The position numbers and the translations under genes are program-made. Positions 49,145-57,531 of a DNA stretch of 64,000 nucleotides are shown piece after piece. Within the stretch, counting starts at the first letter, position 1. Each line of letters starts with the position of its first letter. Source of the DNA: Bdellovibrio sp. (GTDB lineage: Bacteria > Myxococcota > SpSt-1050); contig DYEF01000072.1 of the NCBI GenBank assembly GCA_020725805.1, positions 1-64,000 of the forward strand, in the 5' to 3' direction. The notes beneath the pieces are model-generated. The model saw nothing but the letters and a program-made list of their open reading frames with translations, was not told the origin of the DNA and did no database searches.

Positions 49145-50461
49145 ATGAGAATACTGACTATATCTGTTATGTTTCTGATTTTTACTCAGTCCTGTATCTT
49201 TTCGCCTTCTGCCGACAGAATCTGCCCGTTTGGCGAACATAGTGTACAGATATTCCCGGTCAGAAACGGCTTTTTCGCCTTAAGTGTGAAGGAGTATAAG
49301 AACAGAGAGGAGAGACTCTCGTATAGATTTTTCGATGAGAGCGGCAGACAGGTCTGTATGAATGAAACCGATTATCCGTTTTCGTTCTATAATTTTCTTG
49401 TTAGGGAGAAGAATTCAGAAAGCATATTTCTTGTCTCACAGAACCGTATGAGCGGGAAAGAGAATCTGGTGCTCGAAATATCAAGGGATTGTCAGAGTAA
49501 GGGTAAATACACCCTTGATTCAAAGAATTACGAGACCATTTCCGATATCCTTGTAGACGGCGGCAATATCTATACCTGCGGCTGGGCCGAGAGCAGTAAC
49601 AGGGATATACTGCCTGATCCGGCGAAGCCAAAAGGTCAGATGAATAAAGTCGTGGTTGAACACGATATGATGATGACAATATATGACCCTGGTTTTGCCG
49701 AAAAGAAGAAGATTATAAGAGGGGGAAGTGATGCCGATTACATTTTCTCGGTGACGAAGACTTCTGATAACAGAATCTTTTATACTGGTTCTGTCATGAA
49801 ATTCGAGATAGATTCCGGCAAAAACAGAATCCTCAAATCCACGGCACTCTTTGTCAATGAAGTTATCCCATTTTCGGAGGTGTCATCAGAAAGTGGTGCT
49901 GGTTCTGCGGATTTGATAAAAAGAGGTGTTGACTATCCGTCGGATAGGAATTTTATGCCTTTTTTCATCAGCGAATATAATAAAGAGAATCTTCTTCTGA
50001 TTACTATGGTCAGAATTGACGGGAACGATTTTATAGGGGTTTCGAAAGGGGAGAAAGAGAAACTGGTCTTTGATACCGCAATTTATCCCGTCCGGAAGGT
50101 TTATCTCCCGTCCTATCCTGTTCAGGTCAGGGAAGATATGATCTTTATCAGGTTTATGAATATTCAGAGCGGGGTTATGGACCGGCTCTACATTCTGGAT
50201 ATGAAATCGAAGGAGGCAGCCGATGTGTGGATAAAGGGGGCAAACCGGATTGCCGTTGGTCTGAACGGTGAGGAAATACTCCTTTATTACTCGGTTGTGA
50301 TGAAACCCTGCGGGGAATCTATCTTTCGTACGGATAGACTCAGGGTAAATGAAATCTTCTCAAATAAGACCCTGAAACCCGAAATGACCGAAGGAATTTT
50401 TATAAATAAGATAAAATCTGTAATGAATCTCAAAAATTTCTGCTGGGATTGTAAAGATTAA
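49145..50461 (+). CDS. Hypothetical lipoprotein
   Basis: Lipobox FTQSC; no recognised domain. Confidence 0.7.
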   Translation: MRILTISVMFLIFTQSCIFSPSADRICPFGEHSVQIFPVRNGFFALSVKEYKNREERLSYRFFDESGRQVCMNETDYPFSFYNFLVREKNSESIFLVSQNRMSGKENLVLEISRDCQSKGKYTLDSKNYETISDILVDGGNIYTCGWAESSNRDILPDPAKPKGQMNKVVVEHDMMMTIYDPGFAEKKKIIRGGSDADYIFSVTKTSDNRIFYTGSVMKFEIDSGKNRILKSTALFVNEVIPFSEVSSESGAGSADLIKRGVDYPSDRNFMPFFISEYNKENLLLITMVRIDGNDFIGVSKGEKEKLVFDTAIYPVRKVYLPSYPVQVREDMIFIRFMNIQSGVMDRLYILDMKSKEAADVWIKGANRIAVGLNGEEILLYYSVVMKPCGESIFRTDRLRVNEIFSNKTLKPEMTEGIFINKIKSVMNLKNFCWDCKD

Positions 50462-51188
50462 GCTTTCTCGTCAACCCCCAGAGATATTTCAGGAATACTT
50501 CCTTTGTACTGTACAGGGCAAGATAAAATCCGATCTTTTTCTCTCTGAATCCGAGAAGAAGAATATATTCCTTGAAAAACCTGAATCCCGGATTTAACAG
50601 AAGAGAAAAAAGAAGAATCAGTATATTCTGTTTTGCCTTATCTTCCGATGAAAGTTCTGCATTTCTTGTTGCCCTCTTTCTTATATCTTCGATACTTTCA
50701 TAAGGGGTATGTATTATGCAGTTTTTCAATCTGCCCGTTCTTTGGGAATCAGTAATCCTTTCGTGGACTGATTCGCTCCCGTAGCTTAAATTCTTTCTGA
50801 AAAGCCTTATATGGTATTCGTTTCGGTGTCTCCCGCATTTAATCTCTTCTTTGAGAAAGTATGTTCTGAACGGAATCAGGTAGGCATCGAATTTTTCGCT
50901 TTTTACGGCATTTTTTATCTCATCTGCCGTTTCAGGAGGTATGTATTCATCGGCATCGATATTGAGTATCCATTCGTTGCTGCACTGGTTCTTTGCAAAA
51001 TTCTTCTTTTCCGAGAAGTTTGTAAACTCTCTCTCGATAATCCTTGCCCCGCATTCCTTTGCTATCTCAAGAGTCCTGTCCGTGCTTTTTGAATCCACAA
51101 CGAGGATTTCATCTGCAAATGATAGCGATTCAAGGCACCTTCTGAGATATTTTTCGGAGTTATATGTGATTACAAAGGCGGATATCAT
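50430..51188 (-). CDS. Glycosyltransferase family 2 (WaaE/KdtX-like)
   Basis: ISAFVITYNSEKYLRRCLESLSFADEILVVDSKSTDRTLEIA, WILNIDADEYI. Confidence 0.9.
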   Translation of the reverse strand: MISAFVITYNSEKYLRRCLESLSFADEILVVDSKSTDRTLEIAKECGARIIEREFTNFSEKKNFAKNQCSNEWILNIDADEYIPPETADEIKNAVKSEKFDAYLIPFRTYFLKEEIKCGRHRNEYHIRLFRKNLSYGSESVHERITDSQRTGRLKNCIIHTPYESIEDIRKRATRNAELSSEDKAKQNILILLFSLLLNPGFRFFKEYILLLGFREKKIGFYLALYSTKEVFLKYLWGLTRKLNLYNPSRNF

Positions 51189-51658
51189 AAGCCTTTAATC
51201 TTCTTGATTATATCGGTAGTCGAATTTATCTTTCTCTCTCCGATAAGAATGGTTCTGATGCCGTATTTTTCAGTAAGGCTCTTCTCAGGCAGTATCTTAC
51301 CCCTGTATTCCCCGCCTTTAATATGAAAATCGGGTCTGATTATTCTCAGCGTTCTGGATGCAGTAGTCTCATCGAATACGGTAACGAAGTCCACATCCTC
51401 AATGGCCGATATAATCCTGATTCTCTCCTGCTGGCTGAGTACAGGTCTGCCTTCTCCCTTCAGTCTTGATGCCGAATTGTCGGAATTGATGGCAACAATG
51501 AGAATGTCGCAGAATTTTTTTGCCTCCTCGATTATCTGAATATGTCCTGCGTGAATAAGGTCGAAGACCCCGTTAATAAGCCCGGATGTATATCCTTTTT
51601 TTCTCAGCAGACTGATTATCTGTGCGAGCCTCTCTCTTCTTCTAAACTTTTTTTCCAT
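51185..51658 (-). CDS. rfaE2: D-glycero-beta-D-manno-heptose 1-phosphate adenylyltransferase
   Basis: GVFDLIHAGHIQIIEEAKKFCDILIVAINSD; adjacent to rfaE1. Confidence 0.92.
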   Translation of the reverse strand: MEKKFRRRERLAQIISLLRKKGYTSGLINGVFDLIHAGHIQIIEEAKKFCDILIVAINSDNSASRLKGEGRPVLSQQERIRIISAIEDVDFVTVFDETTASRTLRIIRPDFHIKGGEYRGKILPEKSLTEKYGIRTILIGERKINSTTDIIKKIKGL

Positions 51659-52637
51659 TTACCGCTCTCAGGATATCTGTACTGTTTACCGGAACAGTAC
51701 CTCTTTTCTGTACTTTTATTCCTCCGGCAATATTTGCAAGGCAGGCAGCCTTTTCCGGTCTTATTCCTGCCGAGATTGCAAGGGAGAATGCAGCAAGAAC
51801 GGTATCTCCCGCCCCTGTAACATCTGCAACCTCCGTATTCCCGAAGGCAGAGAACGAGGTCAGTTTGGCATTCTCTTTGAGTATTGCGATGCCGTTTCTC
51901 CCCTTTTTGAGGAGAACATATCTGGCACCGGTAATTTTTCTGAGTTTTAAGGCAGCCTTTCTGAGTTCCTCATCCGTCTGTATATATCGGCCGTATATCT
52001 GTGAGATTTCGTTCATATTCGGAGTGAGTGCTGTAACCTTTCTGTAACTTTTGAAACTGAACCTTGAATCTGCAATGACCTTCATCCCGGATGCGGTTTT
52101 CAGTATCCATCTGATGAATTCTTCCGAAAAGAGACCTTCTCCGTAGTCAGAGAGGACGACCGCATCAAAATTTCTTATCTGTCCCTTTATACGGTTTTTC
52201 AGGAATGTATATACATCTTCCGGATATCCGCCGCTTATCCCCCTGTCAAGTCTGAAAATCTGCTGCATCGCTGTATTGATATCACCTGCCAGAACCCTCG
52301 TTTTTATGATTGTCCTGAGACTGTTGGTGCAGAGCATCTCGGTTGAGACCGAATTTCTCTTGAATATATTCAGAAGTTCTCTGCCGTACGGGTCATTACC
52401 AAGGATACCTGCTATCGATACAGACCCTCCCATTGCAGCGACGTTCATAGCCACATTTCCTGCGCCGCCGGGCTTGATTTCGGATGACTGGAATCTGATT
52501 ATCGGTATCGGTGCCTCTCTCGAGAGTCTGTAAGTATTACCGAAGATATATTCATCGGCGATAATATCCCCGACCACCAGTATTCTTCTGCCCGAGATCT
52601 TTTTCAGGATTGAAAGGATATCCTTTTTATCTACCAT
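51642..52637 (-). CDS. rfaE1: D-glycero-beta-D-manno-heptose-7-phosphate kinase (PfkB family)
   Basis: ILVVGDIIADEYIFGNTYRLSREAPIPI, KPGGAGNVAMNVAAMGG, DVTGAGDTVLAAF. Confidence 0.94.
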   Translation of the reverse strand: MVDKKDILSILKKISGRRILVVGDIIADEYIFGNTYRLSREAPIPIIRFQSSEIKPGGAGNVAMNVAAMGGSVSIAGILGNDPYGRELLNIFKRNSVSTEMLCTNSLRTIIKTRVLAGDINTAMQQIFRLDRGISGGYPEDVYTFLKNRIKGQIRNFDAVVLSDYGEGLFSEEFIRWILKTASGMKVIADSRFSFKSYRKVTALTPNMNEISQIYGRYIQTDEELRKAALKLRKITGARYVLLKKGRNGIAILKENAKLTSFSAFGNTEVADVTGAGDTVLAAFSLAISAGIRPEKAACLANIAGGIKVQKRGTVPVNSTDILRAVNGKKV

Positions 52638-53530
52638 ATTCTGAGTTCCCTGATATCCGGGATGTTATTCTTTTCACAATATTCCGAAAGGTCCCTGAGA
52701 ATCTCATAGGCTGAAAGCGGGTTTGCAAAATTTGCGGTCCCTATCTGAACTGCAGATGCACCGGCCATAAAGAACTCGAGCGCATCCCTGTAATTCATAA
52801 TTCCGCCGCATCCTATTACCGGGATTCCTACCTCCTTCTGGACCTGATATACAACTCTTAATGCAACCGGCTTTATTGCCGGGCCGGATAACCCGCCGTA
52901 GATATTGTTGAAGCGGAATGCCTTTTTATCCACATCTATCAGCAGTGACTGAACGGTATTGATACAGGTGAGGGCATCTATCCCCTCGTCGCGGCATATT
53001 CTGGCAATCTCGAGATACGGTATATCTGCCGAGACCTTGAAAATAAGAGGTCTTGGGAATATCTCTCTCAGTTTCCTTGCAAGCTCCCTTGTGAGGTTAA
53101 GGTCTTTACCGAAACTTATCCCTCCCGACTTTACATTGGGACAGGAGATATTGACCTCGATTGCATCTGCCCTTTTCAGGCCGGAGAGTCTTTCGGCAAT
53201 ATAAAGGTACTCTTCGATATCTGAACCTAAAATATTCACGATGTATGTTGTATTTATCTTTTCGGCCTCCGGGATGATTTTGTCGATAAAGTCAGTAAGA
53301 CCCGGATTTTCGAGACCAACCGAATTGATAAGTCCGCCGTTGATTTCGGCAAGCCTGTGTCCGCGGTTACCCTCTCTGGGATTTCTGGATATCCCCTTGC
53401 ATACTATTGCGCCCAGAAGAGATGTGTCATAAAAATTCATAAACTCAAAACCAAATCCGAATGTCCCCGATGCGGTCATAACAGGGTTTTTCAGGTTCAG
53501 ATTTGAGAGACTTGTTGTTAATTCCTTCAT
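52631..53530 (-). CDS. pyrD: Dihydroorotate dehydrogenase B catalytic subunit
   Basis: NPVMTASGTFGFG, EVNISCPNVKSGG, YGGLSGPAIKPVALR, VIGCGGIMNYRDALEF; start corrected to MKELTTSLSNL at 53530. Confidence 0.95.
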   Translation of the reverse strand: MKELTTSLSNLNLKNPVMTASGTFGFGFEFMNFYDTSLLGAIVCKGISRNPREGNRGHRLAEINGGLINSVGLENPGLTDFIDKIIPEAEKINTTYIVNILGSDIEEYLYIAERLSGLKRADAIEVNISCPNVKSGGISFGKDLNLTRELARKLREIFPRPLIFKVSADIPYLEIARICRDEGIDALTCINTVQSLLIDVDKKAFRFNNIYGGLSGPAIKPVALRVVYQVQKEVGIPVIGCGGIMNYRDALEFFMAGASAVQIGTANFANPLSAYEILRDLSEYCEKNNIPDIRELRIW

Positions 53531-54348
53531 TTGCAGTAAAACTCCTCTGCGTCGAATACAGGGCCCTCTTTGCATATGTGGAGCAGCCTGCCTCCTCTGG
53601 TCTCCACCGTACAGCCCAGACATACTCCGGTCCCGCAGGCCAGATGCGATTCAAGACTGATATATGTCTTTATTCTGCCTGTCAGTGATATATCACAGAC
53701 CTTTTCGATCATTATATCGGGTCCGCAGACGTAGCAGACAGGACTCTTCTTCCCTTCATAATCGAAGAGGAGGTTTTCCTTGACCTGACTCGAATAGTTA
53801 CCGACTGCATCCTGAAACAGGTTTGTTACAAAACCCTTTTTACCCTTTTTGCCGTCTTCGGTTGAGATATACAGTTTTGTGCTGAGATTCTTTATCCTGA
53901 GAAGATGGATAAGTTCATCTGAGTTCTTTACTCCGTAAAAGAAGTGAATCTCGTATTTTTTTTCGAAGAGTCTGGTTGCCAGAAAGAAGAGCGGGGCAAT
54001 ACCCCTGCCCCCGGCGATCAGAACGGCCGTCCTCTTATCTTCGGGTATTGGAAAAGAATTGCCGATAGGCCCCCAGACCGGAAGCATATCCCCTTTTTTC
54101 ATGTCCGAAAGTTCTTCTGTTCCTCTCCCAACAACCTTGAAGAGAAATTCGATATAATTTTTTTTAAGGACGCTGAAGAAATTGTGTACGGATATGGGTC
54201 TTGCAATGATGGTATTGCGTGGCTTTAGCATAAAGAACTGGCCGGGTTGAGGAGGTGTCATCTGATTGTCGTATAAAAGTGTAAGAAGTACATATCCTGC
54301 CTTCAGGTGTCTGATATGTGCGACTTTGAGCCGGCTGTAAGTAATCAT
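53527..54348 (-). CDS. pyrK: Dihydroorotate dehydrogenase electron transfer subunit
   Basis: FAD/NAD-binding fold; [2Fe-2S] CGTGVCLGCTVET...HICKEGPVF. Confidence 0.94.
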   Translation of the reverse strand: MITYSRLKVAHIRHLKAGYVLLTLLYDNQMTPPQPGQFFMLKPRNTIIARPISVHNFFSVLKKNYIEFLFKVVGRGTEELSDMKKGDMLPVWGPIGNSFPIPEDKRTAVLIAGGRGIAPLFFLATRLFEKKYEIHFFYGVKNSDELIHLLRIKNLSTKLYISTEDGKKGKKGFVTNLFQDAVGNYSSQVKENLLFDYEGKKSPVCYVCGPDIMIEKVCDISLTGRIKTYISLESHLACGTGVCLGCTVETRGGRLLHICKEGPVFDAEEFYCK

Positions 54349-54803
54349 ATATAACGCTCCATTACAATAGCATCCTCATCATTGTCAACATAATATTTCT
54401 CTCTTATATAAACCTCCCGGAATCCGAATTTTCTGTAAAAAGTTATTGCACCTTTGTTCGAAACCCTGACCTCGAGCGTAATCAGCTGTTTGGAATTCAT
54501 CTCGGCGTAGTTTATCATTTCACCCAGAAGCATCGCCCCGGTCCCCATTCTCCTGTATTTCGGTCTTACGGCAATGTTAATCAGGTGAATCTCGTATGGA
54601 ATATCCCAGTAGATAATAAAACCTGCCGGGTCTTTATTTTTACGTGCAATAAAGAATCTCGAAAAGGTATTGGTGAGTTCCGATTCGAAAGTCTCTCTCT
54701 TCCATGGATACTGAAAGGATTCATTTTCGATTATTACAATATCATCTATGTCCTTTTCGGTGACTTTGGTGAAGATTATGGGAAAATTCTCTTCCTTTAT
54801 CAT
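54345..54803 (-). CDS. rimI: GNAT acetyltransferase, RimI-like
   Basis: NIAVRPKYRRMGTGAMLLGEMINYA...LEVRVSNKGAITFYRKFGF. Confidence 0.88.
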   Translation of the reverse strand: MIKEENFPIIFTKVTEKDIDDIVIIENESFQYPWKRETFESELTNTFSRFFIARKNKDPAGFIIYWDIPYEIHLINIAVRPKYRRMGTGAMLLGEMINYAEMNSKQLITLEVRVSNKGAITFYRKFGFREVYIREKYYVDNDEDAIVMERYI

Positions 54804-55444
54804 TTTGGTATATACAGATATCTTATCCTGTAACGGTTTTTGAGTTCCTCGAGATAGACTGATGCAAAATTCTTCTTCTTTTCTGTCCTGAGTTCGTTTT
54901 TGTATCTGTTTAGTGTCTCGGTGTCCGGCGGGGTAATGGTGCCTTTGGCCTGTATATATTTATTCAGTTCATCTTCATCGACCTTTATCTTCTCTTCTGC
55001 CATTTTGTTTATAAAATCGTCTATCATAATGTAAACGGCAAGGGTCCTTCTGAATTCGGTCTCACTCATATTGATGTCGGTAAGAAATTTTTCGAACTCC
55101 TGAGGACTGCCGAACTTTGTCTTTGTCTTTGAAAGCAGATTCTCGGCCTCCTTCGTAAAGAGATTCGGTTTGTATTTCTTCTCTTTCCTGAGTTCGAGAG
55201 AGACAAGTTCACGGTTGATCATAAGATTAATCATAGCATTGATGAATCCGGAATCACCGATCTTGTAGAGTGAGGAAGGTCCCTCGGAAATTACAATCTG
55301 GATTTTCGAATGTGCATCAAGGTCGAGCAGGGTAATCGCCTCCTTTTCAACCTCAACTATAGTCTTGTCAATGAGAATCTCCTGTGAATTGTTCGGAATC
55401 GAAAGGACATGAATGATTATTGTAAAAGCAATCAGGTGATTCAT
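54800..55444 (-). CDS. SurA/PpiC-like N-terminal chaperone domain protein (no PPIase domain)
   Basis: Signal; IVEVEKEAITLLDLDA...INLMINRELVSLELRKE...INMSETEFRRTLAVYIMIDDFI. Confidence 0.65.
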   Translation of the reverse strand: MNHLIAFTIIIHVLSIPNNSQEILIDKTIVEVEKEAITLLDLDAHSKIQIVISEGPSSLYKIGDSGFINAMINLMINRELVSLELRKEKKYKPNLFTKEAENLLSKTKTKFGSPQEFEKFLTDINMSETEFRRTLAVYIMIDDFINKMAEEKIKVDEDELNKYIQAKGTITPPDTETLNRYKNELRTEKKKNFASVYLEELKNRYRIRYLYIPK

Positions 55445-55498
55445 TATCTGATTCCGGGTTTCATTTGATATATGTCTGTTATCATTGGAAATCCAAAA

Positions 55499-55571
55499 TG
55501 GGCGCTACAGGAATTGAACCTGTGACTTCCACCGTGTGAGGATGGCACTCTGACCGCTGAGTTAAGCGCCC
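55499..55571 (-). tRNA. tRNA-Val(CAC)
   Basis: Cloverleaf: acceptor GGGCGCT/AGCGCCC, D-arm ACTC/GAGT, anticodon stem CCATC/GGTGG with loop CTCACAC, T-arm ACAGG-TTCAATT-CCTGT; CCA not encoded. Confidence 0.93.
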
Positions 55572-55756
55572 ATTAATCCGTACTTTATGCCACTTGATAA
55601 ATCAGTTGTCAAATGTTTATAGAGGAAGAACATAATTTTATAAAGCTTTCTGCATTATAAAAAGCCATTGCGGACTGATTGGTTTACTTATCTTTCTGAC
55701 TGGTGCCTGTTTTTTATATGAAATATAAGCCGGTGATACTGTGTTAAAAATTAAAT

Positions 55757-55784
55757 TTGACTTTATACTGTGTTTACCTATACT
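55757..55784 (+). promoter_or_regulatory. Sigma70-like promoter TTGACT-N16-TATACT
   Basis: Upstream of PHP lipoprotein gene; RBS cggagg before ATG 55808. Confidence 0.5.
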
Positions 55785-55807
55785 AAAATATAACGGAGGT
55801 TTTAGTA

Positions 55808-57256
55808 ATGAAAAAACAATTATCTGTCGTCGTCTCTCTGCTAATTCTTATTTCCTGTTCTGATTCCTCTTCGTCAAAAGATGTCTTCTTGTCTGATGCA
55901 ACCGGGGATGTTTCGGCCGCTGATGTCGTTGCGGATACAGGTGAGACCACCGATAATTCTGTTACGATGCTGACAGAATGGGACCCGGCACTCCCGGGTA
56001 CTGAGAATCTGGAGAAGACGAGGGATTATCTGGTCGCAAGGGCGATTATTCATGCACACTCTATATATTCTCACGACGGGTGTGACGGCAATTCTGTTGA
56101 AAACGGCAACCCTGAGGAGAATTGCGTATTGCAGCTCAGGGATGCAATATGTAAGCTAAATCTAAATGCCCTTTTTATGACAGACCACGCGGGTTCACTT
56201 GCAGATGAGGAGGATTTCCCAAAACTCTATTATCCGAGGGAGGGAGATACTCCGATTATTGAAAACGAGATTCAGACAGGCAATAAGCTAAATTGTTCAA
56301 ATGGTGCCAGACCGATTATTATGGTCGGTTCGGAAAATGACATTATGCCAATCGGGATAACAGCACATCCTTCACAGGATATTACAGAGAGAAAGAAGAT
56401 TTACGATAGTGTGGACGAGTCGGCAATTGAGGCTTTCAGAAAGGTCAACGGCGTAGTGTGTACTGCTCACTCCGAGGGGAAGGAAGATGATTACCTTATT
56501 AATTCTACTCTTGATTGTATAGAAATATATAACTTTCATGTAAGTATTCTGTCTTCCAGTGGTCTTGTAGTGCTGACGGATTATATGAATCAGCCCGAGA
56601 AGATGCCGCATCCGGACCTCTCTTTTCTGGCATTTTATGAACCATTGAAATCCCAGCTGACCAAATGGTATGCGGCTGTTGAAAAGAGAGATGTCTCTGC
56701 TTTTGTCGGCACCGATATTCACAGAAATGTGGTAACAAAGATAGTTGGTGATGGGGAGAGACTTGATTCGTACAGAAGATTTATGAGATGGTTCAGTAAC
56801 TTCCTGCTGGTAAAGGAGCATAAGCCCACCGAATATAAGTCTGCTGTAAAGGATGGAAGGCTATATGTTGTTGCAGAGGGACTCGGGACACCGTCCGGCT
56901 TTGATTTTTATGCCGAGACAAAAAGCGGAATCGTTGAGATGGGGAAGAGAGTCAAGAAGGCAGATTTTAATAAATTTGTAATCAAACTTCCGGAGGTTTA
57001 CGGAATAAAGAATGCTGATACTTATATTAAGGCCAGACTGTTTAAGATTCAGGGAAAGAGCGAAACAGAGATTTTGAGCCCTGTTGCAAGATCCGATAAA
57101 AAGATTATCGAGGTGTCCGATGGTATTGATGAAGGGGTTTACGCAGTTCAGATTCTTCTGACTCCGATGCATCTGAAAAGGGTTTGCAAGCGATATGCAT
57201 CCGATTATATCAAGGAATTTGTCTGGATTTACTCAAATGCTATAAGGGTCGAATAG
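55808..57256 (+). CDS. PHP-domain-like metal-dependent hydrolase lipoprotein
   Basis: Lipobox LISC; Asp-rich linker; AIIHAHSIYSHDG, LFMTDHAG, VCTAHSEG, FVGTDIHRN. Confidence 0.75.
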   Translation: MKKQLSVVVSLLILISCSDSSSSKDVFLSDATGDVSAADVVADTGETTDNSVTMLTEWDPALPGTENLEKTRDYLVARAIIHAHSIYSHDGCDGNSVENGNPEENCVLQLRDAICKLNLNALFMTDHAGSLADEEDFPKLYYPREGDTPIIENEIQTGNKLNCSNGARPIIMVGSENDIMPIGITAHPSQDITERKKIYDSVDESAIEAFRKVNGVVCTAHSEGKEDDYLINSTLDCIEIYNFHVSILSSSGLVVLTDYMNQPEKMPHPDLSFLAFYEPLKSQLTKWYAAVEKRDVSAFVGTDIHRNVVTKIVGDGERLDSYRRFMRWFSNFLLVKEHKPTEYKSAVKDGRLYVVAEGLGTPSGFDFYAETKSGIVEMGKRVKKADFNKFVIKLPEVYGIKNADTYIKARLFKIQGKSETEILSPVARSDKKIIEVSDGIDEGVYAVQILLTPMHLKRVCKRYASDYIKEFVWIYSNAIRVE

Positions 57257-57319
57257 ATATACGATATATTAAAATTTCCATTTTTTGGTTTTGATTAAAA
57301 TAATAAAAGTTACTAATTA

Positions 57320-57395
57320 GTGTCAGGCAGACTTTTCGGTTCTGTGTTTTAATTTGTTGGTTTTATTGCTGATTTTCACACAGGTGCCAGGTAGA
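57320..57395 (+). repeat. Two copies of dispersed GTG[C/T]CAGG[C/T]AGA motif
   Basis: gtgtcaggcaga at 57320 and ggtgccaggtaga at 57383; same family elsewhere in intergenic DNA. Confidence 0.6.
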
Positions 57396-57479
57396 TATAT
57401 CTTCGATATATCTTCCGGATATTTCTGTCAACAGGTGTTGCTTTTGTGTATTTTGAAAAATCTGATTGCTATTATTCCC

Positions 57480-57508
57480 TTGAAATAAGTTTATCCTGAG
57501 TGTATAAG
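57480..57508 (+). promoter_or_regulatory. Sigma70-like promoter TTGAAA-N17-TATAAG
   Basis: Upstream of alpha-2-macroglobulin gene. Confidence 0.45.
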
Positions 57509-57531
57509 GAGGGGAAATTCAGGAGGTTTTA

